DNA from: Methylobacterium sp. Leaf104
GTDB taxonomy: Bacteria > Pseudomonadota > Alphaproteobacteria > Rhizobiales > Beijerinckiaceae
Direction of reading: 5' to 3'
Length of the DNA stretch: 64,000 nucleotides
Assembly (NCBI RefSeq): GCF_001422885.1
Contig: NZ_LMMZ01000041.1
Location: forward strand, 1 to 64,000
A program made the position numbers and the translations under genes. This document shows, in pieces, positions 46,666 through 53,804 of the stretch. The notes beneath the pieces are model-generated. The model did no database searches and was not told the DNA's origin. It was given only the letters and a program-made list of their open reading frames with translations. How positions within the stretch are numbered: position 1 is the first letter of the stretch; every line of letters begins with the position of its first letter.

Positions 46666-46692
46666 AAAAAGGGGCCCGGTCACCCGGGCCCC
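46666..46692 (-). terminator. Rho-independent terminator after the antirepressor gene
   Basis: On the minus strand GGGGCCCGG and CCGGGCCCC form a 9-bp stem with a 4-base loop, followed by TTTTT. A second hairpin (ACCACTCA / TGAGTGGT, 46698-46718) lies directly after the stop. Confidence 0.85.
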
Positions 46693-46719
46693 TCGTCACC
46701 ACTCAGAGTCTGAGTGGTG

Positions 46720-47586
46720 TCAGTCGAACAGGTCGGGCTCCCGTGCGGCCCGCCAGTCGACGGAGACGCAGAGCTCGCGTCCGTAGTGGAGGATGCCCTT
46801 CGACGTCATCTTCGGCGTCGCACGGGGCTTGCCGCCGTACTCCTCGATCCGGACGCGGAACGGGGCACGGTCGATGAGGTCCTGCCGGGGGAGGTTCGAC
46901 CTGTTCAGATCCAACAGGTCGCCGCGCTCCTTCAGCCAAGCGATGAACTTGTTCGGCTTTTGCCCGAGGGCCTTGCCACCGGCCTGGAGGCTGTAGAGCC
47001 CCTCGCTCTCGGCGAACCGCTCGACGCACTCCACCGCCGGCCGGGCCCGCTGTACCTGCCGCTGCGAGGCGGTGAGCTGGCGAGAGGTGTCGATGAGCTC
47101 CTGGTCTGTGATGACAAGGCGCTCGACGAGGGCGTCCTCCCGATCCATCCGGGCCAGGAGCATCCTCCTCAGCACCCTGTTATCGTCGAGGTCCTCGGGG
47201 ATCGCGACCGGCGTCGGGGCGGGTGCCACGGCGTAGGAATCGGTCCGCCGGATCTCGGGGAGGACCTCGTTCATCGCCCACCGACGGAACCGCCATGCCG
47301 TCGCGCCCTTCACGAGGGCACGCTGGCTGCGCATCAGCAGGGTGTAGAGACCGCCCTCGGTGATGACCAGGACCTCGCCCTGGGGATGCCCTAAGAAGAT
47401 CTTAGCCCTCTCGTCCTCGTCGAGCGCCTTGAGCGAGACGGACGGGTTCGAGAGGCGGGCGGCCTTGCAGACGTCGGCGCCGACGAACCAGGGCAGCCCG
47501 TCGATCTCCACGACGCGGATGTCGTGGTTGTCGAAGCGGAAGATCGAGATCGCCGGCGCGGCCGGGATGCGGACGATGGCGTTCAC
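46720..47586 (-). CDS. BRO/KilAC-type phage antirepressor
   Basis: This 288-residue protein has an N-terminal BRO domain (about 8-115: FRFDNHDIRVVEIDGLPWFV, DVCKAARLSNPS, TEGGLYTLLMRSQR). The C-terminal KilAC/ANT-like domain lies at about 185-285 (LGQKPNKFIAWLKERGDL). This layout is typical of phage antirepressors that relieve repressor control of lytic genes. The GTG start at 47586 overlaps the upstream stop by four bases. Confidence 0.88.
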   Translation of the reverse strand: MNAIVRIPAAPAISIFRFDNHDIRVVEIDGLPWFVGADVCKAARLSNPSVSLKALDEDERAKIFLGHPQGEVLVITEGGLYTLLMRSQRALVKGATAWRFRRWAMNEVLPEIRRTDSYAVAPAPTPVAIPEDLDDNRVLRRMLLARMDREDALVERLVITDQELIDTSRQLTASQRQVQRARPAVECVERFAESEGLYSLQAGGKALGQKPNKFIAWLKERGDLLDLNRSNLPRQDLIDRAPFRVRIEEYGGKPRATPKMTSKGILHYGRELCVSVDWRAAREPDLFD

Positions 47587-48215
47587 GCGCGCCTCCCGTC
47601 GGTGGCGAGGGGTACGGCCACGAAGGCGATGTTCGGGGGCAGTAGGCCGGCGATGTCCCGCGCGGTCTCGGGCGCACCGATGACGATGCCCCGCTCGTAC
47701 TGTCTGTTCTCGGCCAGGCATTCGACCATGTCGTGCAGGTCGCTCACGACGGCGGCCCGGCAGACGTAGACGCAGGGCACGTCCTTCCCGTCGATCAGGA
47801 CGTGCCAGAAGGCCCGGGCGAACGGGCGGACTTTGCTGACCTCGGCGCCTGGCAGAAATGCGCCCGGGTCCCGGCGGAAGATCGCCTCGCGCGCCTTGTC
47901 GCTCTTCCCGCCCGGCGCGTCGTCGCCGGTCACCAGGAGGAGGCGGTCACGCGCAGCGGCTTTGGCGGCCTCGATCCGGAGCTCGATCGTACCGAGGACG
48001 CTCCTGCGCAGCATCGGGAACGCCGGCTCGGCAGTGCGCTCCAGGAGGAACGACCGCGCCGCGTGGGGATCCTCGACGCTCATGGCCGCCGCGATCTCAA
48101 GGACCGAGGCCTCCTCGAAGCGCTCGGCGTACTGCGAAATTCCCTGGGCGAGGGACGCGGCGAGGCTACCGTTCGGGGCGGTCGTGGTGGTAAGGTGGGT
48201 GCACGGTTCGGTCAC
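47583..48215 (-). CDS. Unknown protein upstream of the antirepressor
   Basis: This 210-residue soluble protein starts at GTG 48215 after an AGGAG ribosome binding site. It is mostly helical with a beta-rich C-terminal half (VPCVYVCRAAVVSDLHDMVE). It is translated with the antirepressor and divergent from the XRE gene at 48421. No family was recognised, but its place suggests a control role. Confidence 0.62.
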   Translation of the reverse strand: MTEPCTHLTTTTAPNGSLAASLAQGISQYAERFEEASVLEIAAAMSVEDPHAARSFLLERTAEPAFPMLRRSVLGTIELRIEAAKAAARDRLLLVTGDDAPGGKSDKAREAIFRRDPGAFLPGAEVSKVRPFARAFWHVLIDGKDVPCVYVCRAAVVSDLHDMVECLAENRQYERGIVIGAPETARDIAGLLPPNIAFVAVPLATDGRRA

Positions 48216-48356
48216 GGGGATGCTCCTGTGGCTGACCAGGCCTCGGCGGCGTTCGCGCGCCTCCGGGGCCATTTTTTTTCGCCAGTGGATCCGGCGATGT
48301 CGGCACGAATCGGAGGATATCACCTTCTTCTGAGAACGCGAGTCGATGTGCCGTCA

Positions 48357-48385
48357 TTGCACGTTTCGGGCGCTTTGGTGATAAT
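48357..48385 (+). promoter_or_regulatory. Sigma70-type promoter of the XRE gene
   Basis: TTGCAC (-35) and GATAAT (-10) are separated by exactly 17 bases, 36 bases upstream of the XRE start at 48421. The match is good for a GC-rich genome. Confidence 0.6.
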
Positions 48386-48420
48386 GGCCTTCCATCGAAT
48401 CCGGCTCGGAGTGCCTCGTC

Positions 48421-48684
48421 GTGTATCCCTCCCCAATGCAGCTGCGCGCCGCGCGGACCCTCGTCGGCCTGACGCAGGACGAAATTTCCCGACGCGTCGG
48501 CCTGTCCCAGAGGACCATGGTCGCCGTCGAGATGAGGAAGTCGTCCCTGAGCGCGCTCCACTCCGTGATGGGGTTTTACGCCGGCTTGGGCATCAGCTTC
48601 TCAGGCACGCCCGACTACACGGTGCAGACCGTCACCTACACGCAGGCGACGCCTCCGGACGTGCCCCCGATCCCGGCCACGTAA
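48421..48684 (+). CDS. XRE-family transcriptional regulator
   Basis: This 87-residue protein has a helix-turn-helix (RAARTLVGLTQDEISRRVGL, about 9-40) and starts with GTG. It is divergent from the unknown protein/antirepressor pair. This is the arrangement of a phage switch, in which it would act as repressor. Confidence 0.83.
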   Translation: MYPSPMQLRAARTLVGLTQDEISRRVGLSQRTMVAVEMRKSSLSALHSVMGFYAGLGISFSGTPDYTVQTVTYTQATPPDVPPIPAT

Positions 48685-48685
48685 G

Positions 48686-49030
48686 GGGATGTCTGGCGGG
48701 CGGTGACCTGCGCGCGGCGCGGTTCGCTGCCGCGATGAGTTTGCCTCGGTAGCGCCCGCCCCACCGTGCCAGGACGCTCTCCACGCCCTCGCTCGCCAGC
48801 GTTGCCCGCACGGCGGCCGCGGTTGGGGTGACCCTCAGCCGACTCTCCCAATCCTCCTCGTGGACTAAGCGGACCGCGCGAATCGGTCAGGTGTAGTCAA
48901 CGGGCACGAATGCGTCCCCAAGGGCGGCGCAAGCCGATCGGCATGCCCGGTAGGTCGGGACAGGGTCGGCGAGGATGCCGACTCGCAGCAGGCCTGCGAA
49001 GGTGAGTAGGAACGCCTGGTCACTGGGCAT
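48686..49030 (-). pseudogene. Unknown protein interrupted by an in-frame TGA
   Basis: An ATG at 49030 opens a 47-residue coding-like frame (MPSDQAFLLTFAGLLRVGIL to FVPVDYT) that stops at TGA (48887-48889). The same frame then continues as coding-like sequence (IRAVRLVHEEDWESRLRVTP; VLARWGGRYRGKLIAAANRA). It is probably a nonsense-mutated gene. Its start overlaps the stop of the next upstream remnant. The lower boundary is approximate. Confidence 0.5.
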
Positions 49031-49184
49031 CACGCCTCGGCTCCGATCCTACCGGCGTCGATGTGCTTCACGGCCGACAGGGCCCGCTCCAGGGCCGCCG
49101 CGAGGTCGTCGGGTAGACCCCGATCGGGTTAGGAGTTCGAGCCACCAGCTCACCAAGCTGTTCGCGGATTCGATATGTCCTCAC
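49030..49184 (-). pseudogene. Frameshifted small unknown gene
   Basis: A GTG at 49184 opens a frame (RTYRIREQLGELVARTPNPI) that loses coding character near 49115. The adjacent frame then carries DDLAAALERALSAVKHIDAG to GAEA and ends in a TGA that overlaps the next start. It is best explained by a one-base frameshift. Confidence 0.45.
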
Positions 49185-49486
49185 GGCATCAGGCGACGGC
49201 CGCATGCGAGCACAAATAAATTTTCGACCGCATTAGAGCCCCGTGGAGCCGTCCACGGGGCTCGTTGGCTGAATCCTCCGGTGCCTCGAAGTTAGGCCGT
49301 GGGCGAGGCTGAAATCGATGCTTTACCCCCGTGAGATCATGCACCCCGTCGGGGCGGTTGAACTACTGGTCTCGCGAAGTATATCAGCGGATCTCCAAAG
49401 CACATACCCATAGACTAAGGCTAATGTCGAGCGGATCATCGGTCCCGACACGGCGGTGTGGTGCCTGACGTGTCGATGGATACGAC
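49185..49486. other. Noncoding region before the polymerase-like gene, with a strong hairpin
   Basis: No gene was seen. A perfect 12-bp hairpin (GAGCCCCGTGGA / TCCACGGGGCTC, loop GCCG) lies at 49236-49263 without a T-run. The A+T content is locally higher around 49211-49226 and 49376-49430 than elsewhere in the element. Confidence 0.5.
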
Positions 49487-50725
49487 ATGCTCAACACGGC
49501 ACAGGCGCGCGACCGCGCCCTCGATTTCCACTGGCGCATCCCGGAGAACATCCTCTCGGCCGCCGGCATCCCCGACATCCCCGATCGCAGGCAGGACGTC
49601 GCCAGGCGCAGCGTCCTCGCGGCCGCGTGCATCGCGGCCGACATGGCGCCCGGCGAGGATCGCTGGGTCAGCTACTCGCGCCGCAAGGCGTTCTACGCCG
49701 GTCAATCGCGGTACATGGGCCTGCCCTACACCTACGACCGCGTGCTCGCCGCCGTGGCTGAACTCGTCGAGCTCGGGCTGATCGAGGAGGTCCGGGCCCG
49801 CCCTGGCGACCACCTCTCCACCGGGATGCAGAGCCGCCTGCGTGCGACCCCCGACCTCGTCCACGCCTTCCGCGACGCGCCCTTCGAGTACGAGACGCGT
49901 CGCTGCCGCCTCATCCTCAAGGACGAGGCCGGCGACGTCATCGGCTACGACCCGACACGTCAGACGCGACGCCTGGAGGCCGAGCTCGACCGCATCAATG
50001 CCTACCTCGGCAAGGTCTCGGTCACGATGCCGACGGGCAACGGGTGGGAGCACGCCACGCGCGTTGTCCGAGCCCGCAACGACCGCAAGGAGAAGGGGAC
50101 GTGGGCCAGCGTCGTCCCGACCCCGAGCCCCGAGGTTTACCGCGTGTTCGGCCGTGGCCGTTGGGACCGCCATGGCCGGCTCTACGGATGGTGGCAGAAC
50201 CTCCCCAAGGGACGCCGCCGGGAGCTCCTCATCAACGGCGAGGCGGCCTTCGAGCCGGACTTCGCCACCCTCCATCCGCGGATCCTCTACGCAGCCCGTG
50301 GTCACGTCTTGCGCCACGATCCCTACGTCACGGGGACATTCCCCCGTGACGAGGGCAAGCTCGCCCTCAACGTCGCCTTGAACGCGAAGACCATGAACGC
50401 GGCAGCGGCGGCCATTATGGACAAGGACGACTGGGAGCACGGCTGGGACTACACCCGCGGCCTGCTCAAGGCCGTCGTGGCGCGGAACACCCCCATCGCC
50501 GCAGACATCGCTGCAGACCGTGGGATCCGCTGCATGGCCGTAGACAGCGCCATGGCGGTGGATGTCCTCAAGGCCTGCGAGAAGGCGTCCATCCCCTGCC
50601 TGCCCGTCCACGATAGCTTCATCGTACCGGCCTCCAAGGGCCCGTGGATGGAGGCCAAGATGGACGAAATCCTGACGGGCGTTCTCGGCGCTGTAACCCG
50701 TTCTCCCTCAACGATAATCGGGTAA
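49487..50725 (+). CDS. Polymerase-like replication protein (family A-type motifs) with a winged-helix N-terminus
   Basis: This 412-residue protein starts with a helical part resembling a winged helix (about 65-105: SRYMGLPYTYDRVLAAVAEL). A later polymerase-like core shows three motifs in order. Motif A-like is EPDFATLHPRILYA (256-269, Asp258). Motif B-like is RDEGKLALNVALN (287-299, with Arg and Lys four apart as in the O helix). Motif C-like is PVHDSFIVP (373-381, HDS, Asp376). The 5' and 3' exonuclease domains are absent. It may be a replicase or primer-making protein. The motif reading is by eye, and the family name is inferred. Confidence 0.7.
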   Translation: MLNTAQARDRALDFHWRIPENILSAAGIPDIPDRRQDVARRSVLAAACIAADMAPGEDRWVSYSRRKAFYAGQSRYMGLPYTYDRVLAAVAELVELGLIEEVRARPGDHLSTGMQSRLRATPDLVHAFRDAPFEYETRRCRLILKDEAGDVIGYDPTRQTRRLEAELDRINAYLGKVSVTMPTGNGWEHATRVVRARNDRKEKGTWASVVPTPSPEVYRVFGRGRWDRHGRLYGWWQNLPKGRRRELLINGEAAFEPDFATLHPRILYAARGHVLRHDPYVTGTFPRDEGKLALNVALNAKTMNAAAAAIMDKDDWEHGWDYTRGLLKAVVARNTPIAADIAADRGIRCMAVDSAMAVDVLKACEKASIPCLPVHDSFIVPASKGPWMEAKMDEILTGVLGAVTRSPSTIIG

Positions 50726-51195
50726 TTGGTTCCACATATGGCCCCCTGGGCCCCCGTTGTACCCTTGGGCCCGGGCCTCCTGGTTCCCCGCAGGTCGTCA
50801 TCCCGCCGTCGTCCCCCTGCTACCTTCCCCGTCGCTGCCGCCTGCCCCGTTCCCCGGTGTAGCTCACTACCGTGACGCTCTGCGCCGCCCTCCCTGGATG
50901 TGGCTGGCCGTCGACGCTCGGGGGGGGTCGTAGGAATGGCTCTACCCCCTACTGGACCGCCGTCGTTCCAAGTCTAGAACCGCCGCTTACCCCTTGCTAG
51001 ACCGTCGTTATTCGCCCTCTTTTGCTTGTCCGATGCTGTTCGGTGGGGTATATTCTAGACTGTCGACGTATCCGTCGTCCTCGCGATGCACCACATCCTG
51101 AGCGCACCCTCCGGCCCTCGGGGTCGGGGGGTGTTATGTTTCAGGGCCCCACGTGACGTTCACCCCCTTAACGCCCCCGGTCCACGCTATCTTAC
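50726..51195. other. Noncoding region after the polymerase-like gene, possible origin
   Basis: This 470-base region has no convincing gene. It contains a GGGCCC-rich segment with two TGGGCCC copies near 50748-50775, and the iteron-like repeats at 50952-51066. It is a candidate replication origin. Confidence 0.5.
50952..51066 (+). repeat. Iteron-like direct repeats
   Basis: Four copies of a CTAGACCGTCG-type word occur at 50952 (CTGGACCGCCG), 50974 (CTAGAACCGCCG), 50997 (CTAGACCGTCG) and 51055 (CTAGACTGTCG). The first three are 22 and 23 bases apart, the usual iteron period. A weaker fifth copy is at 50904. They follow a replication-type gene. Confidence 0.5.
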
Positions 51196-51678
51196 ATGGT
51201 TAGTCTCTCCCTCGACGTCATCTGCGACGCGGTCGGCGCCTGGCTGTGGCTCAGGTAGGCCCAACAGGCCGATGGCTCCTGGCTCGATCCGAACGCTCCG
51301 GCTCCGCCCGACGCGGCCGCTGTCCTGGCCTACGCATACGAGGCGCACCTAGCGGCCGAGGCGGGCGGCACAACGTGGGACGGCTGGGCGGTCGCCGTCA
51401 ACGAGCGGGCCCTGACGCGCACGCTAAGCGAGGTCACCGCGACGCTGCTCGACGCCCGGAAGGACAGCGACCCGTGGACGTTCGCCGACGGGGTAGATCG
51501 GCCCCTCACGAACGACCGCTTGAAGGTGCTGAGCCTGCAGATCCGGAGGCATATTGGCGTCTGTCTGGCGGTCTACAACCAGGTCGCTGCCGGCATCGGC
51601 GCCGGCGCCATCACCACCGCGGAGGTCGACGGCGCCTTCGCCGACGTCGACGCGATCGTCTTGAAGGCGGCGTCGTGA
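51196..51678 (+). pseudogene. DUF4376-like phage tail protein with an in-frame TAG
   Basis: An ATG at 51196 opens 161 codons with one TAG at codon 21 (51256-51258). After it the frame reads AQQADGSWLDPNAPAPPD and then DPWTFADGVDRPLTND and AVYNQVAAGIGAGAITTAEV. That C-terminal pattern resembles the DUF4376 module of phage tail and tail-assembly proteins. No good restart codon follows the TAG, so the gene is probably dead. Confidence 0.55.
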
Positions 51679-52160
51679 CCATCCCACTCCTGGCCATCCT
51701 CGCTCGCCCCCTGACCGCGTCGACCCTCTCCGAAGTGGCGGTGCTGGAGACAGCGACGCACGGGACCGTCCGGACCTGGGCGGGGTTCGTTCGGCGCAAG
51801 GCCAAGGAGGACGTGATGCCTAGCGAAATTTCTGCTCCTGACTGCGGAGCCGATCGCCTCCATCGCCGAGGCCGACGCGCCGGGCACGGACGTCGGCGAC
51901 CTCGTCTACGTCTCGGGGACGCTCCACTCCGTCCGGTCCCCCTCGCTGACCGAGGCGGCATGCGGAAGCTCCAGCTGAGCCTAGTGAAGCTGACCGCCGT
52001 CGACGTTGGCGAAGGATCCGTCCACGTCGCGATCGTCGGCGCCCCGACGAGACGGCCCCCGTGGTCGCCATCGTGGCGGCCGACATGCCCCAGCGCTCAG
52101 ACTCTTGTGCTTACGGTCGTGGAGCCCTTGAAATAGGGATCGCTATCCTACCGGGCGAGG
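51675..52160 (+). pseudogene. Frameshifted remnants of small phage-type genes
   Basis: A GTG at 51675 overlaps the previous stop (GTGA) and reads TIPLLAILARPLTASTLSEV to KEDV. Coding character then moves to another frame (LLLTAEPIASIAEADAPGTD). A second start at 51960 (MRKLQLSLVKLTAVDVGEGS) shifts frame again near 52045 (DETAPVVAIVAADMPQRSD). These are degraded neighbours of the tail-like gene. No function is assigned. Confidence 0.45.
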
Positions 52161-52195
52161 CGATGGCGTAGAAGAGGTCGGCGTGGACGTGCAGA

Positions 52196-52948
52196 TCAGG
52201 AGGGTCGCTTCACGAACCCGATGTCGACGGCGACGGCCTTGAGCCTTTCGGGCTCGCGCTCCTTGCGTTCCGAATACCGGTCGACGAGGTAGTCGGATCG
52301 CTCGCGGGTGAGGAGCGTGAACTTCATCAGCTCCTCGCAGACATCGACCACCCGGTCGTAGAGCGGACCCGGCTTCATCCGGCCGGCCTCGTCGAACTCC
52401 TTGTACGCCATCGGGACCGAGGACTGGTTCGGGATGGTGATCATCCGCATCCAGCGACCGAGCACGCGGAGGCTGTTGACCGCGTTGAACGACTGCGAGC
52501 CGCCGGAGACCTGCATCACGGCGAGCGTCCGCCCCTGCGTCGGGCGCACCGAACCCTCCGAGAGCGGCAGCCAGTCGATCTGGCTCTTGATGACCCCGGT
52601 CATGGCGCCGTGTCGCTCGGGGCTGACCCAGACGTGGCCCTCCGACCAGATCGAGAGGTTTCGGAGTTCCCGGACCTTCGGGTGATCGGCAGTGGCGTCG
52701 TCGGGCAGCGGCAGGCCGTGCGCGTCGTAGATCCGCACCTCGCCGCCCATCGCCTCCAACAGGCGCGCGGCCTCGTAGGCGAGGAGGCGGCTGAACGAGC
52801 GCTCACGGAGCGATCCGTACAGGATCAGGAAGCGCGGGGCGTGGGTGAACGGTGTCTTCACGTGCAGGGCGTCGGTCGTCGGGACCACGAAATGCCCCTC
52901 GCTTAGGTTCGGCATTCCATCGGCGAAGGGCTGCAGGGGCTTGTCCAA
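52196..52948 (-). CDS. arsH: ArsH NADPH-dependent FMN reductase
   Basis: This 250-residue flavodoxin-like enzyme oxidises trivalent organoarsenicals in other bacteria. It has the GSLRERSFSRLLAYEAARL phosphate-binding opening, SPERHGAMTGVIKSQIDWLPL and the ArsH-specific TQGRTLAVMQVSGGSQSFNA. It is divergent from arsR, with a shared operator-like dyad at 52968-52985. Confidence 0.94.
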   Translation of the reverse strand: MDKPLQPFADGMPNLSEGHFVVPTTDALHVKTPFTHAPRFLILYGSLRERSFSRLLAYEAARLLEAMGGEVRIYDAHGLPLPDDATADHPKVRELRNLSIWSEGHVWVSPERHGAMTGVIKSQIDWLPLSEGSVRPTQGRTLAVMQVSGGSQSFNAVNSLRVLGRWMRMITIPNQSSVPMAYKEFDEAGRMKPGPLYDRVVDVCEELMKFTLLTRERSDYLVDRYSERKEREPERLKAVAVDIGFVKRPS

Positions 52949-52967
52949 GACGTTTCATTCCTCTACG

Positions 52968-52985
52968 TTTCAACGATGGTTGAGA
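52968..52985. promoter_or_regulatory. ArsR operator-like dyad between arsH and arsR
   Basis: TTTCAAC-GATG-GTTGAGA (6 of 7 paired) lies between divergent arsH and arsR, 11 bases before the arsR start. It would let one ArsR dimer control both sides. Confidence 0.55.
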
Positions 52986-52995
52986 TATTGACATC

Positions 52996-53343
52996 ATGAT
53001 GGACGAACGGCAAGCCGTGGCGGCCTTCGCGGCCCTCGGCCAGGAGCATCGCCTGCGTATCGTGCGCCAGCTCGTCACCGCCGGCCCTGACGGCACGGCG
53101 GCCGGGACGCTCGCCGAGGCGGTCGGCGTGTCGGGCACTAACCTGTCGTTCCACCTGAAGGAGCTCTCGCATTCCGGGCTGGTCACGTCCCGGCGCGAGG
53201 GGCGCTCGATCATCTACAGCGCCGCCTACCCGGACCTGTCCGAGCTCATCCAGTTCCTGATGCGCGACTGCTGCCAGGGACGCCCTGAGGTCTGCGCCCC
53301 GGCTGTCGCTGCCCTTGCCGCCTGTTGCACGGAGACCACCTGA
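52996..53343 (+). CDS. arsR: ArsR-family arsenic-responsive repressor
   Basis: This 115-residue winged-helix repressor reads SFHLKELSHSGLVTSRREGRS in the recognition region. Cys pairs sit in the C-terminal MRDCCQGRPEVC motif, typical of arsenite-sensing ArsR proteins that lack the helix-3 Cys site. A second ATG at 52999 may be used. Its stop overlaps the arsC start (TGATG). Confidence 0.95.
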   Translation: MMDERQAVAAFAALGQEHRLRIVRQLVTAGPDGTAAGTLAEAVGVSGTNLSFHLKELSHSGLVTSRREGRSIIYSAAYPDLSELIQFLMRDCCQGRPEVCAPAVAALAACCTETT

Positions 53344-53768
53344 TGGACGTCGTGATCTACCACAACCCGGATTGCGGCACGTCCCGCAATACCCTAGCCC
53401 TCATCCGCAACGCCGGCATCGAGCCGCACGTGGTCGAGTACCTGAAGACGCCCCCAAACCGGACCCTGGTGCGCCAGCTTGCCGAGCGGGCGGGCGTGAA
53501 GGTCCGTGATCTGCTCCGTGAGAAGGGAACGCCCTTCGGCGAGCTCGGCCTCTCGGACCCGAGCCTGACGGACGATCAGCTTCTGGATGCCATCGGCGAG
53601 CATCCGATCCTGCTGAACCGCCCCTTGGTCGTCACCCCACTGGGTGTTGCCCTATGCAGGCCCTCCGAGGCGGTCCTCGACCTCCTTCCCGCCCAACAGG
53701 GCGAGTTCGTCAAGGAGGATGGCGAGCGCGTCGTCGACGAGCACGGGCGCCGCGTCGCTACCGCCTGA
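53343..53768 (+). CDS. arsC: Arsenate reductase, glutaredoxin-dependent type
   Basis: This 141-residue enzyme reduces arsenate to arsenite. It has the catalytic Cys in NPDCGTSRN (residue 12) and arginines in LLREKGTPF and LLNRPLVV that fit the active site of the ArsC/Spx family. The start overlaps the arsR stop. arsB follows 37 bases later, so the product arsenite is exported. Confidence 0.96.
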   Translation: MDVVIYHNPDCGTSRNTLALIRNAGIEPHVVEYLKTPPNRTLVRQLAERAGVKVRDLLREKGTPFGELGLSDPSLTDDQLLDAIGEHPILLNRPLVVTPLGVALCRPSEAVLDLLPAQQGEFVKEDGERVVDEHGRRVATA

Positions 53769-53804
53769 CCCCACCCACACCCCCAAGAACAAGAAACAGT
53801 CCCG

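Larger units (their letters stand above)
36209..52170. mobile_element. Decaying phage- or plasmid-like element next to tRNA-Met
   Basis: About 16 kb between tRNA-Met and arsH contains phage/plasmid-type genes. These include an antirepressor, two XRE regulators, a Lon-like AAA+ ATPase, a polymerase-like protein, a DUF4376-like tail protein remnant, and runs of overlapping small unknown genes. No integrase, terminase, portal or capsid gene was recognised, and no repeat of the tRNA end was found on the right. Several genes are interrupted. The right limit is approximate, and the metal-resistance genes beyond may belong to the same island. Confidence 0.65.

Noticed and set aside
48686..49184. Intact antisense genes in the region after the second XRE gene
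   Set aside because: The coding-like frames are broken by a TGA and a frameshift and have no complete gene. They are listed as pseudogenes instead.
50745..50790. GGGCCC-rich segment as a terminator
   Set aside because: The TGGGCCC copies are direct, not inverted, and no T-run follows, so no stable terminator can be drawn.
36209..52170. A TAG-recoded phage with its own suppressor tRNA
   Set aside because: No tRNA with a CTA anticodon was seen in the element. A TGA stop and three frameshifts also interrupt genes, which fits general decay better.
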